Shown: in pieces, positions 46,693 through 55,264 of the stretch
Numbering within the stretch: position 1 is the stretch's first letter
Layout of the letters: every line of letters begins with the position of its first letter
From: Alistipes sp.
GTDB taxonomy: Bacteria; Bacteroidota; Bacteroidia; Bacteroidales; Rikenellaceae
Assembly: GCA_017937125.1 (NCBI GenBank)
Contig: JAGBEH010000001.1
Location: 496,001-560,000 of the forward strand
Reading direction: 5' to 3'
Length of the DNA stretch: 64,000 nucleotides
Notes under the pieces: model-generated
Database searches by the model: none
The model's input: the letters and a program-made list of their open reading frames with translations, nothing else
What the model was told of the DNA's origin: nothing
Position numbers and translations under genes: made by a program

Positions 46693-47567
46693 CGTCTCAA
46701 TACGTCTTTTAAGTGGAACATATATCCGACAGGAATTATAGGGAGCGTACTCAGGCCTATTCGTTTTATTTTTCCCGACAAGCTGCCTTTTTCGCAAGGC
46801 GCGAATCTCCAGTAATTGACGGCCGCTTTGACTTTGGATAAAAACGGTATGTCGTATCCGTACAGTTCGGCATAATACAGCAGGGAGGCTTTCGGACTCT
46901 CCATTCTTATGCGGGTTATTTTTGCCGTCAATCCGTCGGCGATGTATTCGCAAACGTATATCGGTTCGGACGTATATCGCAGTTTCAGTCCGTCGGCTGC
47001 TATTCTGTTCCATACGAGAGCTTCGGGGCAGAATCTCTCTCCGTCGAATGTCGGGAAAGGATAGCGTTTCAAGACATCCGTTTTATATGCTTCCGCAAGA
47101 TCTCCTTTGATTCCGTATTTCAATCTTATCTCCAATGCCGTACAGTCGATTGCTGCGGACGGAAACGCCCCTCCTATGCGTTCTCCCGATTTATTGATAC
47201 GCACTCCTGAGATTCCTGCGAAATTCGCGTCGTCCTCTATTTGCCTGTAGTACATCGATAATTTTTCTATTGCATCGGGCGATAGGACGTCGTCGCTATC
47301 GACTATGAAGAACAAAACGCCCCGCGCTTCGGCTGCACCTCGATTTATCGCGCTGTGTTTGCCTCCGTTCGTCTGTCTTATATATCGGATCGCGATTTTG
47401 CCCTCGTCTATGAACGACCGTATCGTATTTTCCGTGTCGTCGGTCGATCCGTCATCTACCACGAGCCATTCGAAATCGCCGGATGTCTGTTCGCAAAGAC
47501 TTGCGTATAATTGTCCTATTATGTAGGCTCGGTTATATGTCGGAGTGAATACGGTAACCGTTGTCAT
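46689..47567 (-). CDS. Glycosyltransferase family 2
   Basis: 292 residues with a GT-A fold: TVFTPTYNRAYIIGQLY, LVVDDGSTDDTE, and FFIVDSDDVLSPDAI with the DxD motif. Likely adds one sugar of the repeat unit. The AT content rises from here on. Confidence 0.9.
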   Translation of the reverse strand: MTTVTVFTPTYNRAYIIGQLYASLCEQTSGDFEWLVVDDGSTDDTENTIRSFIDEGKIAIRYIRQTNGGKHSAINRGAAEARGVLFFIVDSDDVLSPDAIEKLSMYYRQIEDDANFAGISGVRINKSGERIGGAFPSAAIDCTALEIRLKYGIKGDLAEAYKTDVLKRYPFPTFDGERFCPEALVWNRIAADGLKLRYTSEPIYVCEYIADGLTAKITRIRMESPKASLLYYAELYGYDIPFLSKVKAAVNYWRFAPCEKGSLSGKIKRIGLSTLPIIPVGYMFHLKDVLRR

Positions 47568-47572
47568 CGATA

Positions 47573-48643
47573 TTAGGATTTCAGGTACATAAAAAATGTA
47601 AACAGACCGCTTCCGAGAATTATATATGCGATTTTGATATTTTGTTTCGGAACCAGTTTGGTTTTAAGCAGCGGATATATTATGACAGGAGTATATAGGA
47701 ACCACGACAGGTATGCAAATCTGTCGGAATAATTCGCACGGATGACGAGTATCCAAAAAATATTGGCCAAAATATAGGAGTTGTATAATATCGAATAGAG
47801 TCTGTCGTTGAATTTGCGCTTTACGATATAGTAATATCCCAGAAAAATGGGAATACAGCTGTATATGATGAAATCGATCCTGAACCCGACATTGTAAATC
47901 TCCTTGTCTTCGGCTGTCGGGTTGAGGTACGATATGCGGGCATCGAAACCGCCCATCGACGAGAATACGGACTCGAACAGACCTCCTGCAACTGCGTAGA
48001 GCGGAATGGATATCAACCACAGTTTAAGGAACAGTTTCGGATTGTTCCAATGTTTGGCGATGAAAATCGCAATACTCGGGATTATCATCGAAAAATGGCA
48101 TCCTATCGCAATGCACATTGCCGTATAAAACGGTACTTTTTTTTCGTTATACGCAAGTGCCAGCAGCAGGAACGATGCTGCGAAACCCGCACGGATTGTA
48201 TTTACGCCATAACTGAAGAACGAAAATGAAAAGACGGATAATAAAAAAAGTATGAAATAATTGCAACCGGCGGCTTTTTTGCAGAATATGAATAAGTTCA
48301 GCGTATAAATGAATGCCGTTACTACGAACCATAACTGATAACTCATTATTTTAGTGCATAATAGCATATACAGTCCGAACAATTTGTCGTTTCCGTAATC
48401 CGGCTCTCCGTGTTGTGTGAATATGAATTGGTAGGCATATAACGTGCGGTCTTCCGCAATATCCAATCTGACAGGATATGTTCCGAGAAGCAGGACGACT
48501 GCACAAAATAGTATCGTCGCAATTATCGTATTATTGCCGTATATCGATTTTTGATAATTTCGATTTGTTGCGTTGAGCGTGTATAATCCGAATATTGCAA
48601 TCAGGAAGAATATGCCGAAGTAATATATTAAAGTATTATTCAT
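47573..48643 (-). CDS. EpsG-family membrane protein, probable polysaccharide polymerase (Wzy role)
   Basis: 356 residues with about ten hydrophobic helices. SVFSFSFFSYGVNTIRAGFA and AIGCHFSMIIPS are the signature of the EpsG family. These proteins act as Wzy-like polymerases in exopolysaccharide loci. It is the only polymerase candidate in the operon; the Wzx flippase is at 53730. AT-rich, with many TAT, AAT and ATA codons relative to flanking genes. Confidence 0.83.
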   Translation of the reverse strand: MNNTLIYYFGIFFLIAIFGLYTLNATNRNYQKSIYGNNTIIATILFCAVVLLLGTYPVRLDIAEDRTLYAYQFIFTQHGEPDYGNDKLFGLYMLLCTKIMSYQLWFVVTAFIYTLNLFIFCKKAAGCNYFILFLLSVFSFSFFSYGVNTIRAGFAASFLLLALAYNEKKVPFYTAMCIAIGCHFSMIIPSIAIFIAKHWNNPKLFLKLWLISIPLYAVAGGLFESVFSSMGGFDARISYLNPTAEDKEIYNVGFRIDFIIYSCIPIFLGYYYIVKRKFNDRLYSILYNSYILANIFWILVIRANYSDRFAYLSWFLYTPVIIYPLLKTKLVPKQNIKIAYIILGSGLFTFFMYLKS

Positions 48644-48646
48644 ACG

Positions 48647-49813
48647 TTAATTATCGAATTGACTGTACAACTTGGCGATTTCATTGCAATTATCTGTCGT
48701 ATGGTCCGACAGATATCGTATGTACGAATTACGCAGATCGTCGTTATTGAGCAATTCTTCGATAGTATCGGCGAGGTCCTCAGCATTCATTGCGCATATC
48801 GAACCGTTTACACGGTCGGTGAACTGGTCGTAAACCGTCGAGAAGTTCGTAACCACTATCGGCTTGCATAAGATTTTGGCCTCGTCCAAAGAAATGGACT
48901 TGCCTTCGAACAACGACGGATGAATGTATATAGTTGCTTGTTTCAGATACGGGTAGGGGTTTGCTTTTATCCCAAGAAAATGTATCTTTTCCGTTACATT
49001 GTATCTTGCGGCCAATGCGCGGTAATCGTCATCGTTCGAAACCTTCCCTATAAAATACCAGTTGAAGTCTATCCCTCTCGTCTTCAATATACTTGCGGCT
49101 TTTATGGCTGTGTCGGATCCTTTGCGACGGCAGATATGTCCTACGGTAAGAAATGCGGGTTTGGAAGAGTCCATATCCGTTATCTGCTGTTCGGACAATC
49201 GCCGTATCAGATCGGGAGACGATATGTTCTCCATCAGATATATTTTCTCGCTTTCGTTCGGAAAATAATCTTTGAGGGATTGTACGCATTGTTCCGATAT
49301 CGAGAAAATCACATCGACTTTTGGAAAATATTTCCTGTCGATATTATAATAATACGGCCATTTACGGTAATCGTTGTGGAAAAATGTTATTTTTTTGTCT
49401 CCGTTCAGTTTATCGACCATATAATATAATTGTTGCTGACCGTTGTAATCTACGATAACATCGAATTTATCGTTCAGCGGCGGCATCAATCTTGAGATTA
49501 TCCATCCTGCATATCCTTTGTTTATACAACTTACCGCCAATCTGAACAGATGTCCTATTGCCAGCAGAGGTCGTCTGTTTTTTATAAGTTCGACAAATCC
49601 TTTCAGCCTGCAATTCAGCGCCGTTATGTTTTTGTCGGATATTATACGGATGTCGGAGGGCAATAAATCCATAAATACCCCTTGAGGGTTGAGTACCAGC
49701 AAGGATATGTCGTAACGTGTTCTGTCTATTACGGATAAGAGGTTTGTCATACTTTTGGATACGCCTCCGCTCTCCATATTGCTGATTATGAACAGTATTT
49801 TCTTGTTATTCAT
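48647..49813 (-). CDS. Glycosyltransferase family 4
   Basis: 388 residues: MNNKKILFIISNMESGGVSKSM opening region, FDVIVDYNGQQQLYYMV, FLTVGHICRRKGSDTAIKAA, and the donor-site segment ATIYIHPSLFEGKSISLDEAK. The frame is open to 49825, but ATG 49813 has GGAG 6 bases upstream and gives the conserved start. It follows a truncated glycosyltransferase gene that it overlaps by 8 bp. Confidence 0.88.
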   Translation of the reverse strand: MNNKKILFIISNMESGGVSKSMTNLLSVIDRTRYDISLLVLNPQGVFMDLLPSDIRIISDKNITALNCRLKGFVELIKNRRPLLAIGHLFRLAVSCINKGYAGWIISRLMPPLNDKFDVIVDYNGQQQLYYMVDKLNGDKKITFFHNDYRKWPYYYNIDRKYFPKVDVIFSISEQCVQSLKDYFPNESEKIYLMENISSPDLIRRLSEQQITDMDSSKPAFLTVGHICRRKGSDTAIKAASILKTRGIDFNWYFIGKVSNDDDYRALAARYNVTEKIHFLGIKANPYPYLKQATIYIHPSLFEGKSISLDEAKILCKPIVVTNFSTVYDQFTDRVNGSICAMNAEDLADTIEELLNNDDLRNSYIRYLSDHTTDNCNEIAKLYSQFDN

Positions 49814-50306
49814 ATTTATCTCCATAAATGCTGCCTATATAGGCGGATGATCTATAGTATTTATATTTGCGGTAAGATTTGTAGTGCCTGTAAAAGCAAA
49901 TTATTTGATATAGTTTTTTAAGAGGATTGCTTTGGTATGTCAGATAATCGTGCAGATGCCATATCTGTTTTATTTGTTTCCCTGTCGAGCGTACGGCGTT
50001 ATAAACCGGGACATCGTATCCGTCGAAATGCGTATGTATTATATCCGGATCGAAGTCTTCGATAATGTGTTTTAATCCCGTTTCGGTCTTCGGAACATCG
50101 TTATCGGTAAAATAGACTTTATGCGATGAAGAGAATGCGTTCATCCACGATTGGTGTTCGGCATTTTCGGGAAAAACGTATGCACATTCCGCATCGTATG
50201 ATGTTTTAAGGCTGCTTTCCAATAGCCTCAAAGCCGCAATGAAGTTCCCCTCATACGGGGCTGCATATTGAGCAGCGAATAAAATGCGTTTGTTATTGAG
50301 TCTCAT
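49806..50306 (-). CDS. Short glycosyltransferase-like protein, N-terminal GT-B half only
   Basis: 166 residues resembling only the acceptor domain of a GT4/GT1 enzyme: RILFAAQYAAPYEGNFIAALRLL opening region and DIIHTHFDGYDVPVYNAV. It ends just where the donor-binding half would begin; no EX7E motif follows, because the next gene is a complete, different GT4. Could be a remnant, a product of deletion during locus reshuffling, or an accessory subunit. Very AT-rich. Confidence 0.6.
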   Translation of the reverse strand: MRLNNKRILFAAQYAAPYEGNFIAALRLLESSLKTSYDAECAYVFPENAEHQSWMNAFSSSHKVYFTDNDVPKTETGLKHIIEDFDPDIIHTHFDGYDVPVYNAVRSTGKQIKQIWHLHDYLTYQSNPLKKLYQIICFYRHYKSYRKYKYYRSSAYIGSIYGDKYE

Positions 50307-50307
50307 T

Positions 50308-51432
50308 TCAGTCGATAAGTTCGTATATTTGAGACATAACGGAGCGTATGTCGAAATCTTTTACTCTCGATTTGCCCGCTGTGCCGTATTTTTCCCGCAT
50401 AGCATTGTTCTCCATCATCGATTTGACCGCTTCATATATCGCATCGTCATCGTGTTCGGTCAGTAATCCGTATTTATTATCATCGAGTATCTCTATCGGA
50501 CCCGATGTTTTCGTAGAGATCACCGGAACGCCGAGACACATAGCTTCGCAGATGACAAGGCAGAAACCTTCGTATCCCGAACAGCATAACATCATATCCG
50601 CCGCTTTGACATATGGGAACGGGTTCGAATTGAAACCGAGAAATTCGACCGTATCTTCGACCCCTGCATTTTTGCGCTGCTGCAACAAATTCTCTTTGAG
50701 CTCGCCGTCTCCCAGAATTTGAAATGCGATGTTCGATCCTTCCGATTTAAGCCTTGCGGCCAATCGTATTATCCGATCGATGCGTTTTTGCACCGTTAGA
50801 CGTCCTACGGTAATTATTGTGAATTTATCATTGTCTATTTTTACCGCTTCGGCCATTTTTACGATTTTATCGTAGTCTATCGGATTGTATATGACATCCG
50901 TCTGTCCGCTGCATTCCGGAAATCTTCGGAGAAATGCTCTCTCAGTATCTTCGGATACGCAAATAATCTTATCCATTGATTTGTATGCCGTCGACTCTTC
51001 TCCTTTGTAAAAAGATGCGGCTTCATATCTGAACCTGTCCAGATCGCAATGCACCCAAGTTATTTTTTTCGCATCGGTTTTGCGAAGGGCGTGCAGCTTT
51101 AGCGGCATTCCTTCCAAAAATGATATTTCGGTATCGTATCGCGCCGTTAATTTCTTGTTTATTTGCCGTGAAAACAACGTATTTATTCGGAACCACGTGG
51201 ATAGCCTGTAACTTATTTTGTATGCTAACGTATATCCGTCCCATAAGGGTATGATATTTACCTGTTTCGGAACTTCAGGCAGCAATACGCCTTGTGCTGC
51301 GATCAGCGCCAGATCGACATCGTATCGATCGTAATCGAAATTATGCAATATGTCGAGTAATACCCGCTCTGCTCCGCCTCCGCCTAAAGGGCCGTATATG
51401 AATAATATTTTTTTCTTTTTTACTCTTGGCAT
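50308..51432 (-). CDS. Glycosyltransferase family 4
   Basis: 374 residues: ILFIYGPLGGGGAERVLLDIL, the acceptor side with TWVHCDLDRFRYEA, then ITVGRLTVQKRIDRIIRLA and ADMMLCCSGYEGFCLVICEAM (EX7E). The frame opens further to 51876, opposite the next gene, but ATG 51432 starts the conserved region. Confidence 0.9.
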   Translation of the reverse strand: MPRVKKKKILFIYGPLGGGGAERVLLDILHNFDYDRYDVDLALIAAQGVLLPEVPKQVNIIPLWDGYTLAYKISYRLSTWFRINTLFSRQINKKLTARYDTEISFLEGMPLKLHALRKTDAKKITWVHCDLDRFRYEAASFYKGEESTAYKSMDKIICVSEDTERAFLRRFPECSGQTDVIYNPIDYDKIVKMAEAVKIDNDKFTIITVGRLTVQKRIDRIIRLAARLKSEGSNIAFQILGDGELKENLLQQRKNAGVEDTVEFLGFNSNPFPYVKAADMMLCCSGYEGFCLVICEAMCLGVPVISTKTSGPIEILDDNKYGLLTEHDDDAIYEAVKSMMENNAMREKYGTAGKSRVKDFDIRSVMSQIYELID

Positions 51433-51443
51433 ATATGTATGGT

Positions 51444-52586
51444 TTATGGCAGTGCTTTTTGCAGAAAATCTTCCGATTCGGATTTGAAGGCATTTAATTT
51501 CTCGTCGATGGCATTCCAGTCTATCGGAGCTTTCATTTGTTGCGAAAAATCTTCGGTGCTGTCGTATAATCTCTCTTCGAGCCCCAATTTGTTCAGCAGG
51601 GTAGCAAGTCTGACATTCATAGCCTTGACATCGCCTTGTAACGGCAAGGCGATGAACGGCTTGTGCATAAGTATGGAAAATACCGTTCCGTGAAATGAAT
51701 TGGTGCATACGCATTCGGCCGATGCGAGCGATTCGATCCACGATTGTACGGTCATATCGTCGTATGTGGGTGCGAAATCGTTCAGATCGAGTCCGTGCGC
51801 ATTGAAATATCTGATCGAAAGCCCGTTGTCTGCTGCGTATGCAGACAATCGGTCGGTCGGTATCGAGGTGTTCCAATTTATGAAATAGCAGAAAATATGA
51901 TTGGCCGTTTCGATATCGGTTTTAAGAATATCGTCGATGTAATCCAGACCGTTCAATAAAAGCGTCGGATCGCAGACCAACTGCGCATCTTCGCGCCCCG
52001 CCTTTCTGCACAATTCCACTCCGCTCGTCTCTCTTAATCCTACGGCTTTGAAATGACGCAGCAGTCGCGGCAGTGCTTTTTCGTATTGTTCGTCGAGAAG
52101 CGCTTTCCCGAAGCTGGCGGCATATGCGATTTTCGTTATCCTGTCGGATGCGAAATCGAGGAAATAACTGCGTCTCGTGTATTCAGGACAATTCCATACC
52201 TGATCACTGCCGCTTATCATCGCATCCGCATCCCAATTTTCGGCATATAATTCTTCGAAGGACCGATATATTTTGTCGCTCATAACGATGAAATCGTTGC
52301 GGAATTCATCGAATTTTCTTACGTCCGGATTATTGGCGATGTAATAGTGCCTGAGTTTGCGTTTATTCGTGCGGTATTGTATGTATGCCCGGATGTGCGA
52401 TATGTTTATTATCTCCCAAAAGTGCAGTATTTTGTATGACAAGTTTCTCGGAGGGTCTGTCGGGGCATATCTTATCAGAAACGGTTCGTGTCCCAGCGAT
52501 ATGAGATAGCGCTGCAAAGCATAACATTGCAATACCTGTCCGTAATTGTCCTTGGAATTCCAATGTGTGATTATTCCTATCTTCAT
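51444..52586 (-). CDS. Polysaccharide pyruvyl transferase family protein
   Basis: 380 residues. The opening MKIGIITHWNSKDNYGQVLQ, SGSDQVWN, FGKALLDEQY, LRETSGVELCRKAG and the C-terminal CVCTNSFHGTVFSILMHKPF match the family that transfers pyruvate from PEP to sugars as a ketal. This would add a negative charge to the repeat unit. Its neighbour (2 bp away) is the ferredoxin/F420-like protein with which it commonly occurs. Confidence 0.9.
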   Translation of the reverse strand: MKIGIITHWNSKDNYGQVLQCYALQRYLISLGHEPFLIRYAPTDPPRNLSYKILHFWEIINISHIRAYIQYRTNKRKLRHYYIANNPDVRKFDEFRNDFIVMSDKIYRSFEELYAENWDADAMISGSDQVWNCPEYTRRSYFLDFASDRITKIAYAASFGKALLDEQYEKALPRLLRHFKAVGLRETSGVELCRKAGREDAQLVCDPTLLLNGLDYIDDILKTDIETANHIFCYFINWNTSIPTDRLSAYAADNGLSIRYFNAHGLDLNDFAPTYDDMTVQSWIESLASAECVCTNSFHGTVFSILMHKPFIALPLQGDVKAMNVRLATLLNKLGLEERLYDSTEDFSQQMKAPIDWNAIDEKLNAFKSESEDFLQKALP

Positions 52587-52587
52587 C

Positions 52588-53733
52588 CTATCGTAGCAAT
52601 CTTTTTATGTGCTGTTTGATTATCGAAGCCGCTATGCGCAAACGGCTCGGTTCGTATCTTTTGAGTATACGTTTGCAAATATCCGCGATTCGTCCGTTCG
52701 GAAGTGCTGCGAAAAATTCGGCGCGATCGACCGAAACAGCCATATCGCATTCTATAGAAGGATTGCCGGATACGGCTTCTTCGTAAGTGGTTTCGATATT
52801 TATCGTGTCTAAGTCGGCAAATTCCTCCGCTCCTTTGTCCGTTCGTATCATAATCAGCCCAACCCCGTTAGGGTCTACGAATTCGGGGTGCAGATGATGT
52901 ATCCCCCAATAATCGCCTATGGTTATATCGCTGCCGCTCCGACCGCCGCGTGCAGGGCAGGCGTGGCAGGACGGTCGGTTGTACAATTCGCGTAAAAATC
53001 CCCGCATATATATGTTGCCGGCCGCCGGTTCTTTGACGATAGGGGCGCCGATGCCGTTTATCAGTATGCCGTAATCGGTCCAACCTGTCGTTTTATCCCG
53101 CATCGATATTTCGGTAATGCGTTGTTGTGATTTGGATTCATCCAAATACCTTTTCCATACGAACGGACTCGGTACGCCGTGGCAGACGATGTCTACCGTG
53201 AGCAGATTGTCGTAGCGTTTGCCGAGGTATCTTCTCAATCCCGCTATCTGGCACGGCGTTCCCGAGAACAACACCTTGCGACCGGCGGCAAGATACTCTT
53301 TCGCGCGGACGTACTCTCTTCCGATGCGGCTCTGGACATACTTGCTGCCGCGGAATGCCGCCAGCCCCTCTTTCGTTTCGGTATGGTCGTGTACGACCTC
53401 CCATTTTTCGTTGAAACGCGCTCCGAAAACGACTCCGCCTTCGGATACGGTCTTTTCCGCCAGCATAGTGAATATGCCGCCCGAAGAGCTTTTCATACGA
53501 ATGTCGTCATTCGGATTTTTCGCGGCGTAGACTTTAAGCGGTTTTCTCGGTTCGCCGCAATTCAATATCGGGCATACCCGTTCGCACAGCCCGCATTCGA
53601 TACATCGTGAAGCGTCGGTTTCGGGATACGAAAATCCCTCTTCGTCCGTGCGCATCGCTATGCACTGCTTAGGGCAGCATTGTACGCAGGCCTCGCATCC
53701 GCAACAATCGCGTTTGTCCGTTATCGTTATCAT
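52588..53733 (-). CDS. Ferredoxin-like protein with F420 hydrogenase/dehydrogenase beta-type domain
   Basis: 381 residues. Two [4Fe-4S] motifs at the N-terminus (CCGCEACVQCCP, residues 10-21; CIECGLCERVCP), then the FrhB-type domain with MKSSSGGIFTMLAE, FSGTPCQIAGLRRYLG, CHGVPSPFVW and the third cysteine group in SCHACPARGG. This family travels with pyruvyl transferases in capsule loci of Bacteroidales; its redox role there is not known. F420 itself is not expected in these bacteria. Confidence 0.85.
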   Translation of the reverse strand: MITITDKRDCCGCEACVQCCPKQCIAMRTDEEGFSYPETDASRCIECGLCERVCPILNCGEPRKPLKVYAAKNPNDDIRMKSSSGGIFTMLAEKTVSEGGVVFGARFNEKWEVVHDHTETKEGLAAFRGSKYVQSRIGREYVRAKEYLAAGRKVLFSGTPCQIAGLRRYLGKRYDNLLTVDIVCHGVPSPFVWKRYLDESKSQQRITEISMRDKTTGWTDYGILINGIGAPIVKEPAAGNIYMRGFLRELYNRPSCHACPARGGRSGSDITIGDYWGIHHLHPEFVDPNGVGLIMIRTDKGAEEFADLDTINIETTYEEAVSGNPSIECDMAVSVDRAEFFAALPNGRIADICKRILKRYEPSRLRIAASIIKQHIKRLLR

Positions 53734-55256
53734 TTGCCGCAGAGTTTGAGTGCCAGGCGTTTTATAGGAGTGCCTATCAACCGTTTTTCGTCATCGTTCA
53801 TCCCGAATATCCAAAATAGCGGAATATATATCGCTGAATATACTGTGATGCCTGCGCATAGTGATAATAAGGTGTCGGTCGGATACGATTTCAATATGCG
53901 GCCGAAGACGATGACCGATATTATCGGGACTATGGACATTTTGCCTATTTCATACCAGAATTTGGGTATGTCGATATTCTGCTTGCGATAGTAATATACG
54001 TTCATTATCAGTATTTGCCCCAAAGTCAGCGCTGCCGCGATGGCTGCCGCACAGCCTATACTGCCGAAATACTTGGCCATAGGAATTTGTGCCGCGAGAC
54101 TTATGACGGCTATGATGACGTATGTTACCGATCTGAACTTCATCTGATTGCGTGCCTGCAATATGGTTATGCCCATATTCTGTATCAACGGAACGGTCAG
54201 CGGAATGAAAAAGCATAGCGCTATTATATAGGCATCTTCGTATCCGTCGCCTGCCCAGATGTTTATGAACTGACGGCCGAACAATATGAAGCCTGAAAGG
54301 ATAAACGCCATTACGATATATTGAATACGTCCCGTACGGATGAAAAGGTTCGAAATCTCTTCGTCGCTTTTGTGCGTGGCTACCATTGCGGTAACTTTGG
54401 GCAGAAATACCCCTGATATGGCGGTGGAAAATCCCAAATACATACTTTCGAGATTTATGGCTACCGCAAATACCGCAACGGCGGCCGTGCCGACGACGGC
54501 ACCCAATACGAATTGTCCCGTGCTCCAATATATGCGGTCCATAATCGCGTTCAGGAATATCCAGAACGAATATATGGCGATCTCCTTGAGAAATCCCCAG
54601 CGGAATTTACCGAAAACGAGTTTTATCTTGATCTTGTAGCGGCAATAGAACCAGTTGAGCAACAGCGTCGCCACATTGAATACGGTTTGCACCACGACCA
54701 TTGCGATAGCCCTGTAGCCCCAGTGCAGCAGACATATCATCACGGCGGTATTCAGCACGATGCGGGCTATTTGCACAGCTTTCTGGAATATGAAATCCTC
54801 GTATGCCGTTATTATCGAGCCGAAAATCCCCATCGGGAATGAAAAAGCGAGATTGAAGAGCATCAATATCAACAGTATACGTGCTTTGTCCAACTCTTCC
54901 GCACTCATCGTATCGCCGAATATCGCCTCTACGTTGAAATACAATCCCGCTCCTGCCGCAAGCGCTATCAACCCGATTAGCGAATAGAGAACGAAGAACA
55001 TCCCGAACATCGAGTATTGCTCCTGCGTGCGTCCCTCCGCCCTGAATTTTGCCGTATATCGTATTATGGCGTTGCCGAAGCCGAAATCGAGAATAGTCAG
55101 ATATGCGATTACGGAGCCTACGAGCGAATAGAGACCGTATTCGCTTTGCCCCATCATACGCAGCATATAAGGAGTATAGAGCAATCCGACGAGATTGCTC
55201 AACCCCAATACGACGTAATTGAGCGCGGCGCCTGCCTTTATTTGATTTACTGCCAT
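53730..55256 (-). CDS. Polysaccharide flippase (Wzx/MVF-type)
   Basis: 508 residues with 12-14 hydrophobic helices. NYVVLGLSNLVGLLYTPYML opening region and GQSEYGLYSLVGSVIAYLTILDFGFGNAIIRY are typical of oligosaccharide flippases in Bacteroidales. Moves lipid-linked repeat units to the periplasmic face. Overlaps the ferredoxin-like gene by 4 bp. Confidence 0.9.
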   Translation of the reverse strand: MAVNQIKAGAALNYVVLGLSNLVGLLYTPYMLRMMGQSEYGLYSLVGSVIAYLTILDFGFGNAIIRYTAKFRAEGRTQEQYSMFGMFFVLYSLIGLIALAAGAGLYFNVEAIFGDTMSAEELDKARILLILMLFNLAFSFPMGIFGSIITAYEDFIFQKAVQIARIVLNTAVMICLLHWGYRAIAMVVVQTVFNVATLLLNWFYCRYKIKIKLVFGKFRWGFLKEIAIYSFWIFLNAIMDRIYWSTGQFVLGAVVGTAAVAVFAVAINLESMYLGFSTAISGVFLPKVTAMVATHKSDEEISNLFIRTGRIQYIVMAFILSGFILFGRQFINIWAGDGYEDAYIIALCFFIPLTVPLIQNMGITILQARNQMKFRSVTYVIIAVISLAAQIPMAKYFGSIGCAAAIAAALTLGQILIMNVYYYRKQNIDIPKFWYEIGKMSIVPIISVIVFGRILKSYPTDTLLSLCAGITVYSAIYIPLFWIFGMNDDEKRLIGTPIKRLALKLCGK

Positions 55257-55264
55257 TGTCGGAT

